Positions 15,817-23,158 of a DNA stretch of 46,999 nt are shown here, one piece after another. Source of the DNA: Acidimicrobiia bacterium (GTDB lineage Bacteria > Actinomycetota > Acidimicrobiia > Spongiisociales > Spongiisociaceae). The notes beneath the pieces were generated by a model that was not told the origin of the DNA, ran no database searches, and saw only the letters and a list, made by a program, of their open reading frames with translations. Position 1 is the stretch's first letter. Each line of letters opens with the position of its first letter. A program made the translations under genes and the position numbers. The stretch lies in NCBI GenBank assembly GCA_022827785.1, contig JAJEIM010000017.1, forward strand, positions 1-46,999, given 5' to 3'.

Positions 15817-16720
15817 TCCCGGACGCCCGGACCAGGCGGTCATCGTCGACCGCGGCTACCGGCATTACGAGGGGGAACGCACCGGGCGGCGCGGCGCCAT
15901 GCGGGCCATCGTCCGGGAGGGATTCCGGCGGGTGATCGGGCTCCGACGCAAGACAAAGCACAAGCTCTTCCCCTGGTCGCTCATCGCGCTGGCGCTGGCC
16001 TCGGTCGTGATCGTGGTGGCCATCGTCTGGGTCAGCAGCAGCGTGATCGGCTCCGACGCGGCCGACGATCTGATCCCCCGCTACGCGGGCTACTTCGACT
16101 TCATCTCGGTGGTGGCGCTCCTGTTCACCGCCTACTGCGGCCCCCAACTGCTGGTTCCGGACCGGACCCACGGGGTGCTCAACGTCTACTTCTCCCGCCC
16201 CCTGTCGGCGACGGACTACCTGGTGGCGAAGGGCGGGGCCTATGCGGCCGTCATCTACAGCTACTGGCTGGTGCCGCAGCTGCTCCTGCATCTCGGGCTG
16301 GCCGCCCTCTCCCCGGACGGGTTCATCACCTACCTGCGCGACACCACCGACATCCTGTGGAAGGTCCCCCTCGCCGCCACCGTCTACTTCGCGCTCCACG
16401 CCTCCCTGATCTTCCTCGCCTCCTCGTTCATCAACCGGGTGGGGGCGGCGACCTCGGTGTTCCTGGCCGGCATCTACGGCCTCAACCTGGTCGCCCTGTT
16501 CTTCCAGGAAGCCATCACCACTCCCGGCGCCCGGTGGGCCACCCTGGTGGCGCTCGAACAGCACCCCCGCCACATCCGGGACTGGATCTTCGACCGGAGC
16601 TCCGACGTGGTGATCCCCGCGCAGGCCGGATTCGGGCCCGGCGTGTCGCTGGCGGTGGTGTGCGGGGTGGTGGCGGCGTCGGTGGGACTCGTGTGGTGGC
16701 GTTACAGGAGGCTGGCGTGA
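15809..16720 (+). CDS. ABC-2-type transporter permease (first)
   Basis: 303 residues. A cytoplasmic N-terminal part with RGYRHYEGERTGRRGA, a phrase typical of this ABC-2 subfamily, is followed by about six membrane helices. These include LIALALASVVIVVAIVWV, FDFISVVALLFTAYCG, VIYSYWLVPQLLLHLGLA, ATVYFALHASLIFLASSF, AATSVFLAGIYGLNLVALFF and VSLAVVCGVVAASVGLVWW. DRTHGVLNVYFSRPLSATDY is the coupling-region motif of Nos/Nat-like ABC-2 permeases. Pairs with the preceding ATPase. The substrate cannot be read from the sequence. Confidence 0.88.
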   Translation: MTDPGRPDQAVIVDRGYRHYEGERTGRRGAMRAIVREGFRRVIGLRRKTKHKLFPWSLIALALASVVIVVAIVWVSSSVIGSDAADDLIPRYAGYFDFISVVALLFTAYCGPQLLVPDRTHGVLNVYFSRPLSATDYLVAKGGAYAAVIYSYWLVPQLLLHLGLAALSPDGFITYLRDTTDILWKVPLAATVYFALHASLIFLASSFINRVGAATSVFLAGIYGLNLVALFFQEAITTPGARWATLVALEQHPRHIRDWIFDRSSDVVIPAQAGFGPGVSLAVVCGVVAASVGLVWWRYRRLA

Positions 16721-17655
16721 CGGACGCCATGCACGTGTCCGAAGCCACGGTGGTGGCCGACGACCTGTCGAAGTGGTTCGGGCAGAAGGTGGCCGTCTCC
16801 CAGGTGAGCTGCTCCTTCGGGCCCGGCGTGACCGGCTTGCTGGGGCCCAACGGCGCCGGCAAGACCACCTTCCTCAGGCTGCTGTCCGGACTGCTGTCGC
16901 CCTCCACCGGCCAGGCCCTCATCCTCGGCGAATCGCCCCGGAAGAAGACCGGCGTCTACCGCCATCTCGGCTTCGTCCCCGAGGACGAGGCGGTGTACGG
17001 CCACATGACCGCCCGGCGGTTCATAGAGTGGAGCGCCGCCCTGGCCAGGGTCGCCGACCCGGCCGGCGCCGCCCGGCGGGCCCTCGAGACGGTGGAGCTG
17101 ACCGAGCAGGCCGGCCGCCGGATGTCGACCTATTCGAAAGGCATGAGGCAGCGGGCCAAGGTGGCGGCGGCCCTCGTCCACGACCCCGAGGTGTTGCTTC
17201 TCGACGAGCCTCTCAACGGGACGGATCCCATCCAGCGGGGGCGCCTCATCAAGCTGATGCGACAGCTCGGGAGCGAGGGCCGGACCATCATCGTGTCCTC
17301 CCACGTCCTCGGCGAGGTGGAACGCATGGCAGGACGGGTGGTGGCGATGGTGGACGGCCGCATGGCCGCGGCAGGGACGGTGTCCTCGCTGCGGGACGCC
17401 CTGTCCGACACTCCCCGTCTGATCAGGATCGAGGCGGACCGTCCCCGCCCGCTGGCCCGGCGCCTCCTCGCCGGGGAATGGGTGGAGGCGGTGCGGATCG
17501 ACGGCACCGGGATCGAGATCAGGACGACCGACGCCAAGGCCCTCGGCGGGGACATCGCGGTGGCCGCCCGGGAAACCGGAGCGGTGGTGACCGCGGTGTC
17601 GCCCGAGGACGACTCCCTCGAGAGCGTCTTCTCCTACCTGCTGGAGATCCAATGA
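16717..17655 (+). CDS. ABC transporter ATP-binding protein (second)
   Basis: 312 residues from the GTG at 16717, which overlaps the previous TGA and has AGGAGG upstream. Walker A GPNGAGKTT, Q-loop region GFVPEDEAVY, signature YSKGMRQRAKVAAAL, Walker B VLLLDEPLNGTDP and H-loop SSHVLGE. A C-terminal extension follows (LIRIEADRPRPLARRLL). It is a diverged paralogue of the ATPase at 14851, suggesting that the operon arose by duplication of an ATPase-permease pair and encodes two half-exporters or one heteromeric complex. Confidence 0.9.
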   Translation: MTDAMHVSEATVVADDLSKWFGQKVAVSQVSCSFGPGVTGLLGPNGAGKTTFLRLLSGLLSPSTGQALILGESPRKKTGVYRHLGFVPEDEAVYGHMTARRFIEWSAALARVADPAGAARRALETVELTEQAGRRMSTYSKGMRQRAKVAAALVHDPEVLLLDEPLNGTDPIQRGRLIKLMRQLGSEGRTIIVSSHVLGEVERMAGRVVAMVDGRMAAAGTVSSLRDALSDTPRLIRIEADRPRPLARRLLAGEWVEAVRIDGTGIEIRTTDAKALGGDIAVAARETGAVVTAVSPEDDSLESVFSYLLEIQ

Positions 17656-18413
17656 GGGCGTTGCCCGTCATCACCCGGGCCGTCATGAGACGGCTGCTGG
17701 GACGGCGCCGGTCGCTCTGGCTTATGGCGCTGAGCGCCGCTCCGGCCCCGATCCTCTTCCTGGTGGCCCGGGGCCGTCCGGCCGCCGAGGGCGCCGAGCT
17801 GTACAACGACATCACCGTGGTGCTGGGAGTGGTCATCCTCTACCCGGCGGTGGCCCTGATCATCTCGACCGCCGGCCTGGGCGAGGAATGGAAGAACCAC
17901 ACCCTGCCGTTCCTCCTGGTCAAGCCCGTCTCACGATGGGTGATCGCTCTCGGGGCGGTGATCGCCACCGCCCTCTCCTCCTTCCTGGTGCTGGGGGCCG
18001 GGGTGCTGCTCACGTGGGCGGTCGGCGGCATCGTGGGTGGCGACTGGTCGGTGGGAGTGGCCACTACGGTGGCGGTGGCCATCCAGAGCGTGGCCTCGGC
18101 CGCCATCTTCGTGCCTTTCGGGCTCATCCTGGGACGTGCCACCCTGGTCGGCCTCGGCTACCTGCTGATCTGGGAAGGGATCCTGAGCAGCATCATCGAG
18201 GGTGTCCAGGCTTCGTCCGTGTCCCGGATAGCGCTCTCCGGCTGGGCGGATCTGGCCCCCATGACCATCGACACCCTGTCCTCCGTGAACGAAGTGCTCG
18301 GGCGGGTGGAGGTGGGACTCGGCGGGGCCGCCGCCAAGGTGGCGGTGATGGCCCTGGTGTCGGTGGCCCTCACCGGCCTCGTGCTCCGTCACAAGGACCT
18401 GGTAGGAGACTGA
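17652..18413 (+). CDS. ABC-2-type transporter permease (second)
   Basis: 253 residues, ATG overlapping the previous stop by 4 nt. The cytoplasmic start is short and basic (VMRRLLGRRRSLWLM). Six helices are visible, including LMALSAAPAPILFLVA, VVLGVVILYPAVALIISTAGL, VIALGAVIATALSSFLVLGAGVLL and KVAVMALVSVALTGLVL. GEEWKNHTLPFLLVKPVSRW is the ABC-2 coupling motif. Last gene of the four-gene exporter operon; a hairpin-T6 terminator follows at 18465-18499. Confidence 0.86.
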   Translation: MRALPVITRAVMRRLLGRRRSLWLMALSAAPAPILFLVARGRPAAEGAELYNDITVVLGVVILYPAVALIISTAGLGEEWKNHTLPFLLVKPVSRWVIALGAVIATALSSFLVLGAGVLLTWAVGGIVGGDWSVGVATTVAVAIQSVASAAIFVPFGLILGRATLVGLGYLLIWEGILSSIIEGVQASSVSRIALSGWADLAPMTIDTLSSVNEVLGRVEVGLGGAAAKVAVMALVSVALTGLVLRHKDLVGD

Positions 18414-18464
18414 AAGCCGCTCCAAGCGGAAAGCTTCCCGATCCCCGTGCGCGGCATCCCCGCT

Positions 18465-18499
18465 GCTCGACCCCTCTCGATCGAGCCGGAAGGTTTTTT
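18465..18499 (+). terminator. Intrinsic terminator of the ABC transporter operon
   Basis: GCTCGA (18465-18470) pairs with TCGAGC (18481-18486) around a 10-nt loop. CGGAAGG and six T (18494-18499) follow. The T-tract runs into CGCGTTCTCGAGG, which directly precedes the promoter of RNA copy C. Confidence 0.55.
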
Positions 18500-18519
18500 C
18501 GCGTTCTCGAGGAAGGGGG

Positions 18520-18548
18520 TTGAATCTGTCACAGGTTCACCATATGTT
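18520..18548 (+). promoter_or_regulatory. Promoter of repeated RNA element, copy C
   Basis: TTGAAT (18520-18525), 17-nt spacer beginning CTGTCACA, TATGTT (18543-18548), preceded by CGAGGAAGGGGG. Identical to copy D over this whole stretch. Confidence 0.7.
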
Positions 18549-18554
18549 GTCTAT

Positions 18555-18731
18555 CGCCAAGCACCTATACCGGCCGAGGCTACGAGACCGATCGGAAAGG
18601 CCGGGACTGCGGGAACATGACAGCTTATGGAGCGAGGGCTGAACCGCCCGGCAGCCGGCCGGGCGCGGCCTACCCCGCTCCAACAGGATGGGTGGTGGCG
18701 GGGGCGGGGCCCGGTGCGGAGCACCGGTTTT
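18555..18731 (+). ncRNA. Candidate small RNA, repeated element copy C
   Basis: About 177 nt, starting near CGCCAAGCACC. Stems: ACCGGCC/GGCCGG around the CCGATCGG palindrome; GGAGCG (18629-18634) with CGCTCC (18676-18681); an inner hairpin CGCCCGG (18645-18651) with CCGGGCG (18659-18665). The G-rich motif occupies 18690-18709. The terminator is CCGGTGC-GGA-GCACCGG (18711-18727) plus TTTT. It differs from copy D at about five positions over 212 nt. One of these (C here, T in D at the third base of the inner hairpin) keeps the pair as G-U. Convergent with sodN. Confidence 0.65.
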
Positions 18732-18744
18732 CGCGACTTCTAGA

Positions 18745-18858
18745 ACTTTGGGCAGAGGACACCGCATGCGGCGCCCTCAACCTCAGGAACACCGCACCAC
18801 CAGCGGTTCCCTGAACCTCAGGATCGTGGCACCGCATGCGGTGCTCTAAACCTGAGGT
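18745..18858. repeat. Short repeats with CCTSAACCTSAGG core and GCATGC palindromes
   Basis: The core appears at about 18775, 18811 and, as TCTAAACCTGAGG, 18846. CACCGCATGCGG occurs twice; GCACCGCATGCGGTGC (18830-18845) is a perfect palindrome able to form a hairpin on either strand. The first unit resembles the 71-bp units after copy D (CTTTGGGCAG against CTTTAGGCAG). It may act as a terminator for sodN. Confidence 0.55.
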
Positions 18859-18892
18859 TGCCGGCCGGGGTGGGCGGCGGAGGGGGTCCGGG

Positions 18893-19309
18893 TCAGGAGG
18901 GTGGGTAGAGCCCCACGTTGGCCGACTCCGCGGTCTGCCAGAAGACCTCGGCGATGCCCTCGATCTTGGCCACGAGGTCCTCGGCCACGGCCGGATCGGT
19001 CGACTTCTTGGCGTCGCCGGCTGCCTTGATGGCGTTCCAGAACAGGTCATGCAGCTCCGGGAACTGCTCCAGGTGGTGCGGCTTGAAGAAGTCGGTCCAC
19101 AACACCGACAGGTGGTGCTTCACCAGCTCGGCCTGCGCCTCCTTGACGGCGATGCAACGGCTGCGGAACACCTCGTCATCGCTCCCGTGGTACTTGTTGG
19201 CGGCCTGGAGGACCGACTCGGCTTCGATCCTGGCCTGGGCCGGGTCGTATACGCCGCAGAACAGGTCGCAGTGGGCGTAGGCCTGCTTGGCCGGTGCGAA
19301 TATACCCAT
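18893..19309 (-). CDS. sodN: Nickel superoxide dismutase
   Basis: 138 residues from the ATG at 19309, preferred because AGGAG lies 6 nt upstream; the ATG at 19315 touches the AGGAG. A short propeptide (MGIFAPAKQAYA) precedes the mature N-terminus HCDLFCGVYDPAQARIEAE. His1, Cys2 and Cys6 of the nickel hook are present, as is the four-helix core (KHHLSVLWTDFFKPHHLEQFP). Residue 5 of the hook is Phe (codon TTC) where the well-known enzymes have Pro (HCDLPCGVYD). The enzyme dismutates superoxide after the propeptide is removed. The processing peptidase gene is divergent, 56 bp away. Confidence 0.93.
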   Translation of the reverse strand: MGIFAPAKQAYAHCDLFCGVYDPAQARIEAESVLQAANKYHGSDDEVFRSRCIAVKEAQAELVKHHLSVLWTDFFKPHHLEQFPELHDLFWNAIKAAGDAKKSTDPAVAEDLVAKIEGIAEVFWQTAESANVGLYPPS

Positions 19310-19332
19310 GAGCATCTCCTCGAGTCTGGTGC

Positions 19333-19360
19333 TTTACCGCATCAGGGGAGACAATACACT
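19333..19360 (+). promoter_or_regulatory. Promoter of sodX, leaderless
   Basis: TTTACC (19333-19338), 16-nt spacer, TACACT (19355-19360). The GTG start at 19366 lies 5 nt further, so the transcript should begin at or next to the start codon. The sodN promoter must overlap on the other strand. Confidence 0.45.
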
Positions 19361-19365
19361 TACCG

Positions 19366-19827
19366 GTGCCCCGTCATGCAGCCTCCACCCACTCTCGCGC
19401 ATTGAGTCTCCGCTACCGCCGCTTCCGGGCGGCGGACCACTCCATGACACCCGCGATCTTGCCGGGAGACTTCCTGGTAGCGGATCGGGCGTGGGAACGG
19501 CGCGGGCTCGCAAGGGGCGACATCGTGGTATTCGGGTCGGACGGCCGCCACATGATCAAGCGGGTGGTCGGCCTGCCCGGCGAGACGGTCGGCATCGAGG
19601 GCGGGGTGGTGATGATCGGGGGCCGGCCGGCCTCCGACATGTGGTGGCACGCCGCCACCCGTCCCGACGGGGAGTGGGACGTGCCGCCCGACTCCTGGTT
19701 CGTCCTGGGCGACAACCGGGCCGACTCCTCCGCCGACAGCCGGACGCTCGGACCGATCCGGCACCCGAGTGTCCACTCGAGAGTGGTAGCCCGGTACTGG
19801 CCCTGGCGCCGCATCGGGAGGGTCTAG
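19366..19827 (+). CDS. sodX: Signal-peptidase-like nickel SOD maturation protease
   Basis: 153 residues from the GTG at 19366; a TTG at 19402 is the alternative. It is an S26-family Ser/Lys peptidase: DHSMTPAILPGD holds the nucleophile Ser, GRHMIKRVVGLPGE the catalytic Lys, and VLGDNRADSSADSRTLG is the family box E. It lacks a long membrane helix before the Ser, as expected for SodX rather than a secretory signal peptidase. Position divergent to sodN supports removal of the NiSOD propeptide as its role. Assignment rests on context plus motifs. Confidence 0.82.
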   Translation: MPRHAASTHSRALSLRYRRFRAADHSMTPAILPGDFLVADRAWERRGLARGDIVVFGSDGRHMIKRVVGLPGETVGIEGGVVMIGGRPASDMWWHAATRPDGEWDVPPDSWFVLGDNRADSSADSRTLGPIRHPSVHSRVVARYWPWRRIGRV

Positions 19828-19900
19828 GAGGCCCGACGCGGCGGCGAAAGGCAGTCCGATCCTTGGAATAGGCCTTTGAGTCTGAGAAACTGGACGACTG

Positions 19901-21166
19901 ATGCCCCGAAAGAACCTCTTGATCGTGGCTGCCTGGCTGGTGCTGTCCGTTGCCTGCGGAGGCGGCGACACCCTTCCCTCGACCGTCCCCTCCGATCCGT
20001 CCACCACGGTCGGGGAGGACACCGGTACTTCCACATCCTCGGGATCCGGGAGCGAGCAGGAGGGGGAGGCGGGGACCGTGACCACCGCCATCGCCGGGGA
20101 GGACGCCCCGGCCGACGCCGGCACCACCGCCGCCACCGCTGCCGGCGGCGGGGATACCGAGCCGGACGGAGCGGGGACCACGACCACCACCGGAACCCAG
20201 GACGGAACCACTGAACCCACCGAAACCCCGGAAACCGGCGACACCACCACCTCGACCACCGCCTACGCCGGCCCGGTGTCACCGGTCAGCGGCCTGCCCG
20301 TCCTCGATTCCTCGCTGGTGAATCGCAAGCTGATCGCCGTCAAGGTCGACAACCACTGGAACTCCCGGCCCCAGTCGGGAATCGAGCATGCCGACGCGGT
20401 GTTCGAGCTGGTCGTGGAGGCAGGGATCACCCGGTTCATCGCTCTCTTCCATCACAGCGACACCGACTGGGTGGGACCCGTGCGGTCGCTCCGTCCCACC
20501 GACTGGACCCTCGTCAAACCGCTCAACGGGGCGCTGACCATCAGCGGAGGCCAGCCGTGGATAGTCGACACGGCACTCTCCAACTCGGTACCGCTGATCG
20601 GGGACATGGGGCCGCCCCTGACCACCCGATGGAGGGACCGCCAGGCGCCCCACAACCTCTACGCCAACACCGCCGAGGCCCGCCGCGTCTCGCAAGAGCG
20701 GGGCCTCGACCAGAGTCCTCCCCCCACCCTGTTCAACCGGGGTCCCTCCAGCGCCTCACCGATGGACGTCGCCACCTATATCTTCCTCGACTGGACGGAC
20801 ACCACCGATGTGGTGTGGCACTGGGACGGCGGCCAGTACCTGCGTTCGGTGGAGGGGGTGCCACATCAATGGATCGCTCAGGATGGCACCACCGGCCAGA
20901 TCGCGGCCGACGTGCTGGTCGTGCTGATGGCCGAGCGCTACACGGCCTGCCCTTCCGGCGACGGTTCGTGCGTCCCCGCCTGGCACACCGTCGGGGAGAA
21001 CCGGGCCCTCGTCTTCGCCGAGGGCCTTGCCCAGGAAGGGCGGTGGACTCGCGCCGGCAACGGCGACTGGTTCACCCTCTTCGGGGCTAGAGGCGAGCCG
21101 GTGACCATGCCGGCCGGACGGACGTGGATCATGATCTACCCGGAGACCGCCGAGCTGGTCTGGTAA
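19901..21166 (+). CDS. DUF3048 lipoprotein (YerB-like)
   Basis: 421 residues. A signal peptide with lipobox LSVAC (Cys near residue 19) anchors it to the outer face of the membrane. Residues 20-125 are a Thr/Gly/Asp/Glu-rich linker (TTTTTGTQDGTTEPTETPET). The DUF3048 domain follows: SPVSGLPVL, VKVDNHWNSRPQSGIEHADAVFE, EAGITRFIALFH, VGPVRSLRPTDWTL, then the C-terminal half (VLVVLMAERYTACPSG, GDWFTLFGARGEPVTMPAGRTWIMIYP). Biochemical function of the domain is not established. The amidase gene begins 6 nt after its stop. Confidence 0.9.
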   Translation: MPRKNLLIVAAWLVLSVACGGGDTLPSTVPSDPSTTVGEDTGTSTSSGSGSEQEGEAGTVTTAIAGEDAPADAGTTAATAAGGGDTEPDGAGTTTTTGTQDGTTEPTETPETGDTTTSTTAYAGPVSPVSGLPVLDSSLVNRKLIAVKVDNHWNSRPQSGIEHADAVFELVVEAGITRFIALFHHSDTDWVGPVRSLRPTDWTLVKPLNGALTISGGQPWIVDTALSNSVPLIGDMGPPLTTRWRDRQAPHNLYANTAEARRVSQERGLDQSPPPTLFNRGPSSASPMDVATYIFLDWTDTTDVVWHWDGGQYLRSVEGVPHQWIAQDGTTGQIAADVLVVLMAERYTACPSGDGSCVPAWHTVGENRALVFAEGLAQEGRWTRAGNGDWFTLFGARGEPVTMPAGRTWIMIYPETAELVW

Positions 21167-21171
21167 CGGTC

Positions 21172-22560
21172 GTGCCCGAGACCGGCGCCACCATCGCCGA
21201 AGCGGTCCGGGGCGGTATTCGGACCGCCCGCGAGGTGGTCGAGCACTACCTGGAAACGGCGGAGCGGCTCAACCCGGCGCTCAACGCCTTCGTGGAGATC
21301 GACCGGGCGGGGGCATTGGAGCGGGCCGACTCGATCGACAACGGGCTCCGGGCGGGAGCGGTGGCCGGGCCGCTTTGCGGGGTGCCGATAGCCCTCAAGG
21401 ACCTGATCGACCACGCCGGGCACGTGACCACGGCCGGATCGGCCTTCTACAGACACCGGGCAACGGTATCGGCCACCGTGGTGCGCCGGCTGGAGGCGGC
21501 CGGCGCCGTCATCGTCGGCCGGACCGGACTCCACGAGTTCGCATTCGGCTTCTCCTCGGAAAACCCCTGGTTCGGGCCGGTTCGCAACCCGTGGAATCGT
21601 GATCTGTCGCCCGGGGGATCTTCGGGTGGATCGGCGGCGGCCGTGGCGGCCCGCATGTCGGTGGGAGCGATCGGCACCGACACGGGAGGCTCCGTCCGGG
21701 TGCCCGCCGCCCTCTGCGGCGTAGTCGGACTGAAGGTCACCCACGGCGCCGTCCCCGTGACCGGTGTGTTCCCCGTGGCGGGCACCCTCGATACGGTGGG
21801 GCCCATAGCCGGCTCCGTGGGCGACGCCCGCCTTCTGTATGACGCGATGAAGGGGTTCGACCAGGCTGATCCGTGGTCGGCCCGGGCGCCCGATTCCCCG
21901 GATCGGGTTCCTCGCCTCGAGAACCTGCGCGTCGGGGTGCCGGCCGGCTGGCTGTCGGCAGCGCCCACCTCCGCCGCCGTACACCGCGCGTTCGAAGGTT
22001 TCTGCGACCAGCTTCGCTCCGTGGGCGCCAATGTCGAGCGGGTCGAGGCTCCCGGCGTGGCGCCCGATCCGGCTCTCCTGGCGGTAGTGGCGGGGGAGGT
22101 GGCGGGTGTGCATCGGGAGTGGTTCGACGACCCCGACAAGCCCTACGGCCCCGACCTCGAGGTGCGCATGGCAGCGGCGATGGAGGTGACCACAGACCGG
22201 TATACGTGGGCGATGCGCCGGAGAGCGGCCCTCGAGCAGGCCGCGGGCGAAGCCTTCCGCCGCCACGACCTCCTGCTCACCCCCGCGGTCGGCCATCCCC
22301 GCAAGATCATCGGCAACGACACCATCGCGATCGACGGCGAGCCCCACTTCTACCGGGACGTGCTGAACGGTTACAGCGCGCTGGTGAACCTGATCGGATG
22401 CCCTGCCATCGCCCTACCGACGACCCAGAAGGGCGTCCCGCCGCCATCGGTCCAGTTGCTGGCGCCCTGGTGGGGCGAGGACCTGCTGCTGGGCGCCGGT
22501 GAGGCGCTGGAGCGAGCCGGACTGATCGGGACCGGCCTCGCCGCCCCGTCAATCGGGTGA
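21172..22560 (+). CDS. Amidase (amidase-signature family)
   Basis: 462 residues from the GTG at 21172, 6 nt after the lipoprotein gene; a GTG at 21124 would overlap that gene. Ser-cisSer-Lys triad: Lys in IALKDLIDHAG, cis-Ser in SPGGSSGGSAAAVAA, nucleophile Ser in GTDTGGSVRVPAALCGVVGLK. Glu-tRNA(Gln) amidotransferase subunit A shares this fold. Absence of gatC/gatB nearby and a short C-terminus favour a stand-alone amidase hydrolysing an unknown amide. Expressed by coupling with the upstream gene, as no clear RBS is visible. Confidence 0.9.
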   Translation: MPETGATIAEAVRGGIRTAREVVEHYLETAERLNPALNAFVEIDRAGALERADSIDNGLRAGAVAGPLCGVPIALKDLIDHAGHVTTAGSAFYRHRATVSATVVRRLEAAGAVIVGRTGLHEFAFGFSSENPWFGPVRNPWNRDLSPGGSSGGSAAAVAARMSVGAIGTDTGGSVRVPAALCGVVGLKVTHGAVPVTGVFPVAGTLDTVGPIAGSVGDARLLYDAMKGFDQADPWSARAPDSPDRVPRLENLRVGVPAGWLSAAPTSAAVHRAFEGFCDQLRSVGANVERVEAPGVAPDPALLAVVAGEVAGVHREWFDDPDKPYGPDLEVRMAAAMEVTTDRYTWAMRRRAALEQAAGEAFRRHDLLLTPAVGHPRKIIGNDTIAIDGEPHFYRDVLNGYSALVNLIGCPAIALPTTQKGVPPPSVQLLAPWWGEDLLLGAGEALERAGLIGTGLAAPSIG

Positions 22561-22578
22561 GGATGTCCCGGCGCGGAC

Positions 22579-22833
22579 CTACTCGCCGGAGCGGGCCTTC
22601 GCCTTCGCAGTGGGGTAGATCCCCATCGCACCCTTGATCAGGCTGACGTCGCTCACGAGACCGAGCATCACCGCTTCCAGTCTGTCGAAGCGCTTGTCCT
22701 GCCCATCGAAGCGCCTTTCCTGCTGACCGAAGCGCCTTTCCATCCGGTCGGAGTAGCTCTTCACCACCCACCAGTTGATGCTCACGGCGATACCGAAGAG
22801 GGTGACGAATCCGATCCAATCGAGAGCTTGCAT
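22579..22833 (-). CDS. Small membrane-anchored coiled-coil protein (family copy 4)
   Basis: 84 residues from the ATG at 22833, chosen because AAAGG lies about 9 nt upstream; the ATG at 22842 directly abuts that site. Residues 2-23 (QALDWIGFVTLFGIAVSINWWV) are the anchor. Residues 28-60 contain three consecutive 7-residue units: RRFGQQE, RRFDGQD, KRFDRLE. These resemble the RRFDKQDK units of copy 3. The tail is AKAKARSGE. Predicted single-pass membrane protein with a short coil; function unknown. Like the other copies it is monocistronic and preceded by AT-rich DNA. Confidence 0.7.
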   Translation of the reverse strand: MQALDWIGFVTLFGIAVSINWWVVKSYSDRMERRFGQQERRFDGQDKRFDRLEAVMLGLVSDVSLIKGAMGIYPTAKAKARSGE

Positions 22834-23158
22834 GCTGGGCATCCTTTCTGCCGCCAGTGTAGCGCCGGCCGGGATGCGACGTCCCGACAGCACCACGCTA
22901 TTTGAATATGTGGCCATATATCACAAATATCAGATATATGTAACAGTGTTTATAGTCGCACATTGTGACAATATCCTTGCTGAGCGATGCCGGGCACCGG
23001 CGCGCCACAGTCGGCCCGCCTCCTATGCGCGCGCGGAAGGGGTAGACTCCGGGGCATCCGCACCCGGACGGATCGTCCGGCCCATGCGGTTTGCCGCGCG
23101 CTCCGAAGCGAGGCGCGCGCCCGGGTCACGCGTCAGGATCGGCTGGAAAGAGAAGAAG
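22834..23158. other. Divergent AT-rich promoter region between coiled-coil copy 4 and korA
   Basis: 22900-22980 is AT-rich (ATATATCACAAATATCAG, ATATATGTAAC) and carries promoters for both directions. 22984-23158 would be a 175-nt leader of korAB containing a GCCGGGCACCGGC hairpin near the 5' end. No gene is evident in it. Confidence 0.5.
22949..22977 (+). promoter_or_regulatory. korAB promoter with palindromic operator candidate
   Basis: TTTATA (22949-22954), 17-nt spacer, TATCCT (22972-22977). The spacer contains the perfect palindrome ATTGTGACAAT (22962-22972), placed where a repressor would block RNA polymerase. Predicted transcript start near 22984. Confidence 0.45.

Larger units (their letters stand above)
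18414..18892. other. Convergent intergenic region holding RNA element copy C and short repeats
   Basis: In order: ABC operon terminator (18465-18499), promoter and RNA of copy C (18520-18731), then 18745-18858 with three copies of a CCTSAACCTSAGG-type repeat and two palindromes containing ACCGCATGCGG. The sodN gene ends at 18893 on the opposite strand. Confidence 0.65.

Noticed and set aside
18555-18731. Antiterminator model in which the 5' GCACC competes for the terminator arm GGTGC
   Set aside because: Works on paper for copies C and D, but the terminator arms differ in copies B and E, where the pairing is lost.
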